From G965240365 sp965240365 (lineage in GTDB: Bacteria; Pseudomonadota; Gammaproteobacteria; Eutrophobiales; Eutrophobiaceae), in assembly GCA_965240365.1 (NCBI GenBank), contig OZ251218.1, positions 1,674,001 through 1,738,000 on the forward strand: 64,000 nt of DNA. Reading direction: 5' to 3'. Positions 7,309 through 15,455 of this stretch are shown one piece after another. The notes under the pieces were generated by a model, which saw only the letters and a program-made list of their open reading frames with translations, was not told where the DNA came from and did not search any database. A program made the position numbers and the translations under genes. The number at the start of each line of letters is the position of its first letter. The first letter of the stretch is position 1.

Positions 7309-9608
7309 ATGAAAACACTTTCAAACATGCTGCTTATGCTCGCCCTCAGCGCGCCTGTGTTCGCCAACAACATTACCCCCCCCCCCCCCCCGAAAAATTA
7401 GCTAAGAACACCAGCACAAAAGACTTTCCGGGCATCAGCCAAACAGCCACTTCAACAGTTACCACCGCCAACAACACCCCGCTCATTGCGGACGCAACGG
7501 CCAATACTAAACCCGAATCCAAAGAAGAAGAACCTGAAATGTTGCCGCCCCTCACGGTAGAAGGGGAGGCACAATCGGCGCAACCGTGGTTGTCCGGCGA
7601 TGCCGAAAAAGCCTATCGCGTGGAAGACGCCAATATCGGCGTGCTCGGTAACAAACTACTGCAAGACACCCCTTACAGCATTGAGGTCTATTCCAGTGAC
7701 TTGATAAAAAACAAACAGGCACGCTCGCTGGCTGACATCACCAAAGGCGATGCCTCAATCAGCCTGATGCAAGACAACCTTACAACTGAAAATAATTCTT
7801 TTGCCATACGGGGCCTAATGCCCGATCAGTTTATTGGACAGAGAATTGACGGCCTGCCTACATATTCGAGAGCAAAAGATATGCCTCTGGAGCATATGGA
7901 ACGTGTCGAGATTCTCAAGGGCGTCAGTGGTTTCCTGTACGGCTTCGGGCAGCCGGGCGGCATCATCAACTACGTATTGAAACGGCCCACGGATGCGCCT
8001 TTTCGGAGCCTGAACATGCAGGTGATGGACAGCGGCCTGGCGCTGATTCATGGGGATGTCGGCGGACGGTTGGGCGCCGATGATCGTTTTGGTTACCGCG
8101 TCAATCTGCTCCATGAATCAGGGGATACCTATATCAATGATGGCAAGTCACGCCGTAATTCAGGTTCCATCGCTCTCGACTGGCAGATCACACCTGATTT
8201 GCTATGGCGGGCCGATGCGCTCTTCGGGAAGCATATGCGCAGAGGTGGTTATGGCGGTTTGATTTCAAACTCTGATGGCGCTATATCCTGGACTGCAAAT
8301 GGTAAACCACCCGCGCCCATTGACGGCAGTCGCAGGCTGGCTCCCTCCTGGTCACGTTATGGCTCGGTTCATGAAACCTACGGCACAGCTCTTTCCTGGA
8401 ATTTCGCTGCCGACTGGACTCTTACTCTGGCGCATCGTCAATCAGGAAATGGACGCGAATATAATACACCATTCATCTTTTCTGACTCTGCCGGTAACTA
8501 CTCGTTGATACTTTATAACTATACAACCCGATTTCAGAACTCGCAATCACAGGCAATGATTAACGGCGTCTTCACAACCGGCCCGATATTGCATGAGTTG
8601 GCAGTAGGGGCTTCGTATTTTGACACTACCGCCAGACTTGGTGTAAGAGATTGGCCTAGAATTAGAATTAGTACGCCTGCCCCCAATGTGGGCAACCTGT
8701 CCAATCCAGTTGAAGTTAATAACCCACTTGGCCCTTTTATTCCTTATAAGGACGCAAAAAATGGGGAGTATTTCACCAACTATCGGCGGGAACTGTTCCT
8801 GTCAGACACACTGCAAATTGGTGAGGACTGGGACATCATCCTGGGCCTGCGGCACGGCAATTGGGATTCCAAACTCACGGATTACGACAAGAGCGCGATT
8901 ACCCCTACCGTTGCCGCCATCTACCGTCCCGTGGAGGGCCTGTCCCTGTACGGCAGTTATATCGAAGCCCTGGAACAAGGGGCAACGGCGCCGAGAACCG
9001 CGGCCAACGCCGGTCAAATCTTCCCGCCGCGTGTGAGCAGGCAAGTGGAACTTGGCGCAAAGGCCGAAACCGATGACTGGTCGGCCACGGCCGCGCTGTT
9101 CCGAATGGAACGCGCGCTCACCTACACCACCCCGGCCAATGTGTTCACCCAGGATGGCGAAGCCCGCTACCAGGGCCTGGAACTCAACGGCAAATTCCGC
9201 TTAGGTAATCATTGGCTTGTGACGGCAAGCGCCATGTGGCTGGATGCCACCAACCAGAAGACCACGGGCGGCGCGCTTGATGGTAAACGCATCGTGGGAG
9301 TAGCCCGCGAACGGCTCAGCCTCTATGGCGAGTACCGCATGCCGGGCTTGCCGCTGACGCTGACGGCAGGCGCCCGTTACGAGGGTAAACGCCCGGTCGA
9401 TTCGAATAACCGGTTTTATCTCGGCGATGTCACGCTGTTTGACATGGGCGCGCGCTACGAGACAAAAGTCGCGGGTAAGGGGCTGTCCCTGCGGCTTAAT
9501 GTGGACAACCTGACCGACGAAGCCTACTGGACTACATTATCAGGATACTCCAACTTATACTCGGGCCCGCCGCGCACTATCAAGCTGGGCATAGAGCTTG
9601 AGTGGTAA
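7309..9608 (+). CDS. TonB-dependent siderophore receptor, phase-variable, out of frame as sequenced
   Basis: The ATG at 7309 (GAGG 8 bp upstream) starts a signal peptide ending near VFANN. A run of 16 C follows at once and shifts the frame, so translation stops after 30 residues. From 7392 a second frame stays open to 9608. It encodes a linker, a plug domain (VLGNKLLQDTPYSIEVY, VEILKGVSGFLYG, QPGGIINYVLKRPT) and a 22-strand-type barrel ending in IKLGIELEW. With 17 or 14 C the two frames join, giving about 766 residues at 17 C. The product would import a ferric siderophore across the outer membrane using TonB. It is closely similar to the receptor at 61371 except in putative loop regions. A sequencing error in the tract cannot be excluded. 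Confidence 0.85.
7376..7391 (+). repeat. Poly-C tract, 16 nt, inside receptor start region
   Basis: Sixteen consecutive C follow the codons for NNIT just after the signal peptide. Runs of this length slip during replication. The observed length leads to the stop in AAA-AAT-TAG directly after the run. Confidence 0.9.
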
Positions 9609-9630
9609 GCAAACCGCCGCCCATCCAAAC

Positions 9631-9800
9631 ATTCCGCCTGCCTGCCCTTAAACAGGCGGGTAGCAGGCAGGCCGGAATGACGTAGGGGCAAGGGAATGAC
9701 GAAGAGGTGAGAATGACCGCTGTGCCTTGATTCCACAGCCCGCCAGACTGGTAACAGACTCGCCGGCCTGCCGCAGGCGGGCCGGTTGGACAATATAGTC
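9631..9800. repeat. Degenerate REP-like repeats after the receptor
   Basis: The gap 9609-9850 holds a broken CTGCCTGCCCTTAAACAGGC palindrome, GCAGGCCGGAATGACG and CCGGCCTGCCGCAGGCGGGCCGG. No gene is seen. Very similar wording follows the paralogous receptor after 63671. Confidence 0.6.
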
Positions 9801-9850
9801 GGACAATTCTGTAAAAATTTTATGTAAAATCCGGCCGCAAATTGGCCATA

Positions 9851-10108
9851 TCAGGATTCAGGGACAGTATCATTGAGATTCAACCGGCGCTCCAACCGCT
9901 CCAGCCGTTTTGCCAGATTATCTATTCGCACGCTCTGCTCCGCCCAGGATTCTTCACCATGCGCTATATCACGGCGTAACCCGGCTATGGCGATTTCAAT
10001 ACGACCCAGCCTTTGGGTGTGCTCGTCAAGTTTGTGTTCAATGCGCTTCTGTCCAACCTGAAAGTGTTTGAGATGCTCCAGTACCAGATTTTCAGTATTT
10101 TCTGTCAT
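9851..10108 (-). CDS. Small coiled-coil protein, function unknown
   Basis: This 85-residue protein has no signal peptide and no membrane segment. Hydrophobic heptad positions run through most of it (LEHLKHFQVGQKRIEHKL, then IDNLAKRLERLERRLNL), so it should form an oligomeric coiled coil. It resembles small proteins often found next to nuclease or toxin-like genes, but no such partner sits here. The ORF is supported by its even charged composition and by the lack of a better frame. No function is claimed. Confidence 0.5.
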   Translation of the reverse strand: MTENTENLVLEHLKHFQVGQKRIEHKLDEHTQRLGRIEIAIAGLRRDIAHGEESWAEQSVRIDNLAKRLERLERRLNLNDTVPES

Positions 10109-10333
10109 TGCCTTGATCCCCGCCTGTCATTGCGCCTGATCTTAAACAGCCGCCGTTTCCGCGTCAACTCGGGCGCCGCTTTGACTTCTGACACGGCAAC
10201 GGCTGTTTTTGGCAGACCCCAAAAAACTATTTATCCCCTTACTTTCCTGTCCAGGAAATGAAATCGCATCCAGTGGATAGGCAGGCCGGAATGACAACGA
10301 TGTGTTGTTCCGGTTTTACGTCATTCCGCGCGC

Positions 10334-12085
10334 TCAATGCACACCCGCGCCCCGGTTTTCATGCAGCAGCCTCTGGATCTCGGCGCCGCTGCTGGCGTTC
10401 AGGGCCGTTTCGGTCAGTTTTTTGAGTTTGCCGATGTGCGTGTCAGTGATGATTTTTTTGACTTCCAGCAGGGTGGCGGGGTGGACGCTGAATTCGCGCA
10501 GGCCGAGCCCGAGCAGGAGTTGGGTGTATTCGCGCTCGCCGGCCATTTCACCGCACATCGAGACCGGAATATTGGCCTTTCCGCCGGCCTTTATGGTGGT
10601 TTGAATCAGCCTGATGACGGCCGGGTGCAGGGGATCATAGAGGTAGTTCACCGCGTCATTGACGCGGTCGATGGCCATCGTGTATTGAATGAGGTCGTTG
10701 GTGCCGAGCGAGAGGAAATCGAGGTGTCTGGCGAAGATATCGGCGCAGATTGCCGCGGCCGGGACTTCGATCATGCCGCCGATCTCCAGGCCGGGGTCGA
10801 ATTCGACGCCCGCGGCCTGGAACTCCTGTTTGAGTTCCCGGATCATCCCCAAAACCTGTTGCATCTCCATGACGTTGGTCAGCATCGGGATCATGATCCT
10901 GACCGGGCCATGCGCCGAAACCCGCATGATGGCCCTGAGTTGCGGCCGGAACAGTTCCGGCTCCCGCAGGCACAGCCGCACCGCGCGCAGACCCAGGGCC
11001 GGGTTGGATCGAACCGGCCCGCTCTGGCGCCCGGCCCCGTCAACCTGTTTGTCGGCGCCCAGGTCCAGGGTGCGGATCGTGAGCGGCAGGCCCCGCAGGG
11101 TCTTTAACACCTTCATATAGGTCTCGTAATGTTCCTCCTCATCCGGGGGCACATCGCGGTTCATGTAGAGAAACTCGGTGCGGTACAGGCCCACGCCCCT
11201 GGCCCCCACATCGCGCACCGTTTCAAAGTCCTTGGGCAGTTCAATATTGGCCAGCAGTTTTATCGGCACGCCATCGCGTGTTTCAGTGGGCGCGTCCTTG
11301 AGTTTGCCGAGCGCGGAATAATAACGCCTGACTTCGCGCTGGCGTTTTTCATAGAAGCTCTGAATGGATCGGTCCGGGTCGATCAGCAATACGCCGCTGC
11401 CGCCATCGACGATCACCAGGTCATCGTTTTTGATAAACCGCTTGGCGTTGTGCAGGCCGACCACGGCCGGGGTGCCGAAGCCCCGGGCCAGGATGGCGGT
11501 GTGCGAGGTCGGCCCGCCCAGTTCGGTGGCAAACGCGGCGATGCCGTAATGCTGCATGAGCGCGGTATCGGCCGGGGTCAGATCATCGGCCATGATGATC
11601 CGGTTTTTCAGGTGGCTGTCCGGCACTTCGTGCAGCAGGGGTTTTTGTTTTAGCAGCACGCGCAGGATGCGGTTGACCACATGATCGACATCATCCCGGC
11701 GGGTGCTCAGATAGGCGTCGGCCATTTCCTCAAACACATCGACCAGCGCGTCCCGTTGCAGCTTCAGGGCCCACTCGGCGTTGCACAGGCGTTCTTTGAT
11801 AATGCGCTTGGGCGCCTCGGTCAGGGCGTTGTCTTCCAGCATCAAGAGATGCGTGTCGATGAAGGCCGCAATATCCACCGAGGTGGTCAGCGGGATATGA
11901 TCGCGGATCGCGCGCAGTTGTTGGCGGGCGTTGGCTATGGCGTCATTAAAGCGCCGTATCTCGGCCTCCAGTTGCGGCTGGCGGATATGGTATTCGCGCA
12001 CGTCCAGTTGATCGTGCTGAATGATATGCGCCTGGCCGATGGCAATGCCGCGGGAGACACTGATCCCCTGTATGGCTATGGTCAT
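10334..12085 (-). CDS. ptsI: PTS enzyme I (phosphoenolpyruvate-protein phosphotransferase)
   Basis: This 583-residue cytoplasmic enzyme takes phosphate from PEP and passes it to HPr. The N-terminal domain carries the phospho-histidine motif GGPTSHTAILARG near residue 190. The C-terminal PEP-binding barrel has LYRTEFLYM, RTLDLGADK and SLGTNDLIQYTM. It has no GAF domain, so it is the ptsI rather than the ptsP type. Its start codon overlaps the ptsH stop (ATGA), which indicates translational coupling. It is the last gene of the cluster. Since no EIIB or EIIC sugar permease is present, it probably feeds a regulatory phosphate chain rather than sugar uptake. Confidence 0.95.
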   Translation of the reverse strand: MTIAIQGISVSRGIAIGQAHIIQHDQLDVREYHIRQPQLEAEIRRFNDAIANARQQLRAIRDHIPLTTSVDIAAFIDTHLLMLEDNALTEAPKRIIKERLCNAEWALKLQRDALVDVFEEMADAYLSTRRDDVDHVVNRILRVLLKQKPLLHEVPDSHLKNRIIMADDLTPADTALMQHYGIAAFATELGGPTSHTAILARGFGTPAVVGLHNAKRFIKNDDLVIVDGGSGVLLIDPDRSIQSFYEKRQREVRRYYSALGKLKDAPTETRDGVPIKLLANIELPKDFETVRDVGARGVGLYRTEFLYMNRDVPPDEEEHYETYMKVLKTLRGLPLTIRTLDLGADKQVDGAGRQSGPVRSNPALGLRAVRLCLREPELFRPQLRAIMRVSAHGPVRIMIPMLTNVMEMQQVLGMIRELKQEFQAAGVEFDPGLEIGGMIEVPAAAICADIFARHLDFLSLGTNDLIQYTMAIDRVNDAVNYLYDPLHPAVIRLIQTTIKAGGKANIPVSMCGEMAGEREYTQLLLGLGLREFSVHPATLLEVKKIITDTHIGKLKKLTETALNASSGAEIQRLLHENRGAGVH

Positions 12086-12351
12086 TCATCTTCACCGAAG
12101 CGGTCATTGACCAGGTCTTCAAGGGCCTGTATGGCCTTGTCTTCATCGGGGCCGCTGGCGGTAATCTCGATTTCAGAGCCCTTGCCCGCGGCCAGCATCA
12201 TAATGCCCATGATACTTTTGCCGCTGACCTTGCGCCGGCCCGAATGCACATTGATCTCGGCGGCAAAACCCGAGGCCACCTGCACGAATTTTGCCGCGGC
12301 GCGCGCGTGCAGCCCCAGCTTGTTGATGATCGTGACCGTTTTTTGTCTCAT
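12082..12351 (-). CDS. ptsH: Phosphocarrier protein HPr
   Basis: This 89-residue protein has the enzyme I phosphorylation site at His15 (KLGLHARAA) and a serine at position 46 (KVSGKSIMGI), the site used by HPr kinase. hprK lies in the same cluster, so HPr here should carry both catalytic and regulatory phosphate. It overlaps both neighbours by 4 bp (ATGA), the EIIA gene before and ptsI after. The acidic C-terminus (DRFGEDE) is slightly extended. The assignment is secure from length and both sites. Confidence 0.95.
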   Translation of the reverse strand: MRQKTVTIINKLGLHARAAAKFVQVASGFAAEINVHSGRRKVSGKSIMGIMMLAAGKGSEIEITASGPDEDKAIQALEDLVNDRFGEDE

Positions 12352-12746
12352 GTCCCTTGCCCGTGATCGATGGTGATGCCGTCGAGGCCGCCGCTGTGGG
12401 CCTTTTTGCTCAGGGCCTCAAGCTCCAGATCGGCATAGTTGAACACGCGGATCAGCATCGACAGGTTCAGCCCGCTCACGATTTTTACCCTGGCGTATTC
12501 ATGCAGGCGCCGGGCGATATTGCTCGGGGTCGAACCGAACAGATCCGTCAACACCAGCACGCCGGCGCCCTCGTCCAGTTCCCGGATAAGCTGCACCGAG
12601 GATTCCAGCAGTTCATCCGGGTCGCTCTCGCGGCTGGCGGCAAGCAGTTTGACATTGTCGGGGCACTTTTCAATCATAAACTCGGCCGTGCCGTAGATCG
12701 ACGCGCCGATGCCGTTGTGGGTAATGATCAATATGCCGACCTTCAT
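12348..12746 (-). CDS. PTS EIIA component, mannose family
   Basis: This 132-residue soluble protein matches the EIIA-Man fold, with the phosphorylated residue expected at His10 (MKVGILIITHNGIG) and a later LTDLFGSTPSNIA motif. Stand-alone EIIA-Man proteins next to rapZ, hprK and ptsH occur in proteobacteria lacking sugar PTS permeases and are thought to be regulatory phosphate acceptors. It starts 1 bp after the rapZ stop codon and overlaps ptsH. The regulatory role is inferred from the family and context. Confidence 0.9.
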   Translation of the reverse strand: MKVGILIITHNGIGASIYGTAEFMIEKCPDNVKLLAASRESDPDELLESSVQLIRELDEGAGVLVLTDLFGSTPSNIARRLHEYARVKIVSGLNLSMLIRVFNYADLELEALSKKAHSGGLDGITIDHGQGT

Positions 12747-12747
12747 G

Positions 12748-13617
12748 CTAAATATCCCGATGTCTTAAAATGACCGTTCTGCCGTTTTTTTCGAAGTAGC
12801 CCGCCAGTTGTTCGGCCATGAAGACCGAGCGGTGCAGGCCGCCGGTGCAGCCCAGCGCGACCCCCAGGTAACTCCTGTCGCCGGCCTCAAACCGGGGCAG
12901 CCAGTTATCCAGAAAGCGCCGCAGGTCGCTCAACAGCGCGGTGACCGCCGGCTGCTTTTGCAGGAAATCCACCACGGCCCGCTCTTTGCCGGAATAGGGG
13001 CGCAGCGCCTTGTTCCAGTATGGGTTTGGCAGGCACCTCAAGTCAAACACAAAGTCCGCGTCTTTGGGCAGCCCGTTTTTATAACCGAATGACATGATTT
13101 GTAATGACAATATCCCCTGTTCCCGCCGGGCAATACGCAGCCGCACGAGTTCGCGCAGTTCATGCAGATGCATGTGGCTGGTGTCGAAGCGCAGATCGGC
13201 GGCCTCGGCAATCACGCTGGTGGCGCGGCGCTCCTGCCTGATCGCATCGGCCAGCGGCACCTGGGCGGATGAAAACGGGTGTTTGCGTCGGGTCTCGCTG
13301 AAACGCCGGGTCAATATCTCGTCATTCGCCTCGACAAAGACCAGTTCCGGGTTTATCTGTTTGGCCGCGAGGGCGCGCAGGGCGGCCGGCAGAAAGTCCA
13401 GGTCATTGCTGTTGTTGCGGGCGTCAATACCGATGGCAATCTGCCCGGCGAGATGCTCGCCGTTGCCGGAAAACTGTTCAATCAGCGGATTCAGCAGGCC
13501 CGCGGGCAGGTTGTAGATGGCATAGTAGGACAGATCTTCCAGCGTATTCAACACCACGGTCTTGCCGGCCCCGGATAAACCGCTGACGATAATGAGGCGG
13601 CGTTCTTGTTCGGCCAT
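12748..13617 (-). CDS. rapZ: RNase adapter / nucleotide-binding protein RapZ
   Basis: This 289-residue protein has an N-terminal P-loop (GLSGAGKTVVLNTLEDL) and a C-terminal domain with FDLRCLPNPYW, VALGCTGGLHRSV and a terminal RHRDI. In E. coli RapZ binds small RNAs and glucosamine-6-phosphate and guides RNase E to control GlmS synthesis. Whether that circuit exists here is unknown. It sits 3 bp after hprK and 1 bp before the EIIA gene, as in many proteobacterial rpoN clusters. Length and both motifs match the family. Confidence 0.93.
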   Translation of the reverse strand: MAEQERRLIIVSGLSGAGKTVVLNTLEDLSYYAIYNLPAGLLNPLIEQFSGNGEHLAGQIAIGIDARNNSNDLDFLPAALRALAAKQINPELVFVEANDEILTRRFSETRRKHPFSSAQVPLADAIRQERRATSVIAEAADLRFDTSHMHLHELRELVRLRIARREQGILSLQIMSFGYKNGLPKDADFVFDLRCLPNPYWNKALRPYSGKERAVVDFLQKQPAVTALLSDLRRFLDNWLPRFEAGDRSYLGVALGCTGGLHRSVFMAEQLAGYFEKNGRTVILRHRDI

Positions 13618-13620
13618 GCG

Positions 13621-14631
13621 TCAAGCCCCTTTTTCGATCAGTTTTTCCTGTCTTTTGGCAAAGCGCTCGGCCGCGTTGTAGCCGCTTTCCAGGAGTATAT
13701 GGTTGCGCGCGGCGCATTCGAGCATGATCGCCAGGTTGCGGCCCGGCGCCACCGGCAGGGTGATCTCGGGCACCTCCATTTCCAGCACGCTGCGTGATTT
13801 ATGGCTGCCCTGCAACCGGTCAAGCGCGGGCAGGCCGTTGCTCATGGGCTGTAATTGCACGATCAGTTGCAGATGCTTGTTGCGCTTGATCGCGCTGTCG
13901 CCAAATAACTCGCGCACATTGATAATGCCGAGACCGCGCACCTCCAGAAAATCCTGCAACGCCTCCGGGCAGGCGCCGTTGATAATATCGGGCGTGATGC
14001 GCGAGAACAGCGGCGCGTCGTCCGCGATCAGGCGGTGGCCGCGCGAGATCAATTCCAGCGCCAGTTCGCTCTTGCCGATCCCGCTGGGGCCGGTGATCAA
14101 CACCCCGATCGCCATGACCTCCATATAGACGCCTTGCAGGGTGAGCATGTCGGCGAACAGGCTGGTCAGAAAATAATGCAGTATTTCAGAGACGCGGTCG
14201 CTGGCGAGCGCCGATGTAAACAGGGGCACGCTGTGTTCATTGCTTTTGCGCTTGAGCAGGGTCGGCACGGCGCAGCCATCGGCCACAATGACGCAGGCCG
14301 GCCGGCTCTTGAATAATTGCAGCACGGCGTCCTGCATAGAGATATTCCTGAGTCCCTCCAGATAGTTTAATTCCATGTTGCCGACCACCTGGATCTGATG
14401 CGGATGAATCAGATTCAAATGCCCGATTAAGGACAGGCTCCCGGGTTCCGCCGCGGTCGCCCCGGCCGGTTTTTTGGCCGTGGATTTATGGTCGGCCCCG
14501 GTCCCGGCGGTCGCGGCGCGAATAATGGCGTGTCTGGCGCCCTGCCGGCCCGCTATCCATTCCAGCCTGAGTTTATCCTTATGCAGCCGATAAAGCTCCG
14601 CGATGCTCAACTGGTCAGTAATATCGGCCAT
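13621..14631 (-). CDS. hprK: HPr kinase/phosphorylase
   Basis: This 336-residue enzyme adds and removes phosphate on HPr Ser46. The C-terminal catalytic domain has the Walker A motif GPSGIGKSELALELI, RLIADDAP and the conserved EVRGLGIINV segment. The N-terminal domain contains a low-complexity insert (about residues 40-65, rich in Ala, Thr and Lys) that makes it slightly longer than usual. It lies between ptsN and rapZ with gaps of only a few bases. Its substrate HPr, with the Ser46 site intact, is encoded 1.3 kb downstream. Confidence 0.93.
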   Translation of the reverse strand: MADITDQLSIAELYRLHKDKLRLEWIAGRQGARHAIIRAATAGTGADHKSTAKKPAGATAAEPGSLSLIGHLNLIHPHQIQVVGNMELNYLEGLRNISMQDAVLQLFKSRPACVIVADGCAVPTLLKRKSNEHSVPLFTSALASDRVSEILHYFLTSLFADMLTLQGVYMEVMAIGVLITGPSGIGKSELALELISRGHRLIADDAPLFSRITPDIINGACPEALQDFLEVRGLGIINVRELFGDSAIKRNKHLQLIVQLQPMSNGLPALDRLQGSHKSRSVLEMEVPEITLPVAPGRNLAIMLECAARNHILLESGYNAAERFAKRQEKLIEKGA

Positions 14632-14635
14632 GGCC

Positions 14636-15082
14636 TTAACCCGTCAGGATTGAATAGATATCCGCTGTAGTCCCGGATCGTCTGAGGCTGGTAAGAATGG
14701 CGTCATCGCTGAACATCTCGGCCAGGGTGGCCAGTGTCTGCAAATGTTCGTCGGTCGATTGCTCCGGCACGATCAGGGCAAATAATAAATCGACCGGCTG
14801 CTTGTCGGCGGCGGCGTAATCCACCCCTTCTGCCAGACGCAGAAAGGCGGCGCTGGTGCGTTGCTCTTCCTTCAGCCGGCCATGCGGAATGGCAATCCCC
14901 TTGCCGAGGCCCGTGCTGCCCAGGCGTTCGCGCGCGATCAGGCAGTCGAAAATCTCGCCCTGGCCGAGGCCGGGGTCGGTGGCGGCAATCAGCCGGGCCA
15001 GCGTGTCCAGCGCGTCTTTTTTGCTGTGACAGGCGCTGCTCTTTACAATCGAGTCCGGTGACAGAATATCGGCAATCTTCAT
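14636..15082 (-). CDS. ptsN: Nitrogen-PTS EIIA protein
   Basis: This 148-residue protein is the terminal acceptor of the nitrogen-related phosphotransfer chain. The phosphorylated histidine is His67 in KGIAIPHGRL, and the flanking region (ERLGSTGLGKG) is typical. In other proteobacteria EIIA-Ntr controls potassium transport, nitrogen metabolism and envelope stress by protein contacts. Here it follows rpoN and hpf, the classical order, and precedes hprK by 4 bp. No PtsP or NPr is seen in the window, so the enzyme I and HPr of this cluster are the likely donors. Confidence 0.93.
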   Translation of the reverse strand: MKIADILSPDSIVKSSACHSKKDALDTLARLIAATDPGLGQGEIFDCLIARERLGSTGLGKGIAIPHGRLKEEQRTSAAFLRLAEGVDYAAADKQPVDLLFALIVPEQSTDEHLQTLATLAEMFSDDAILTSLRRSGTTADIYSILTG

Positions 15083-15108
15083 GCTTGGCGACCGTGGCCA
15101 GGGCGCGT

Positions 15109-15429
15109 TTATTGTGGCTCTTTAAGCCCGCCCTCGCCGCGGTGATGATCGGTTAACTTTTCCTTGTGTTTTTTGAGTTGCCGGTCCAGCTTGTCGATCA
15201 AGCCGTCAATGGCCGCATACATATCCTGCCGTTCGGCGTCCGCAAACAGGTTGCCGCGATTCACATGCAGCGTGGCCTCGGCCTTTTGGCGCTCTTTTTC
15301 GACCGTGAGAATAACATGAATGCTGGTAATATTTTCAAAATGCCGCTCCAGCCGCCGGAATTTCTGCTCGACATAGGACTTGAGTGAATCGGTGATCCCG
15401 ATATGATGACCCGTTAAATTGATCTGCAT
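15109..15429 (-). CDS. hpf: Ribosome hibernation promoting factor (short form)
   Basis: This 106-residue protein of the HPF/YfiA family binds the 30S subunit and promotes ribosome dimer formation or inactivation in stationary phase. It begins MQINLTGHHIGITDSLKSYV and contains the conserved KFRRLERHF and EATLHVNRGNLFADAE segments. It lacks the extra C-terminal domain of long HPF. Its place between rpoN and ptsN is the classical proteobacterial arrangement and supports the call. Confidence 0.92.
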   Translation of the reverse strand: MQINLTGHHIGITDSLKSYVEQKFRRLERHFENITSIHVILTVEKERQKAEATLHVNRGNLFADAERQDMYAAIDGLIDKLDRQLKKHKEKLTDHHRGEGGLKEPQ

Positions 15430-15455
15430 GATCTGCTCCCGGCCGGGTGAGTGTC

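Noticed and set aside
7239..7392. Alternative non-ATG start in the receptor frame upstream of the poly-C tract
   Set aside because: The upstream residues in that frame lack a signal peptide and overlap the promoter; the paralogues all start at the ATG with the MKTLSN leader, so a tract shift is the better explanation.
10337..11107. Plus-strand ORF of 256 codons opposite ptsI
   Set aside because: Shadow of ptsI with no recognisable family.
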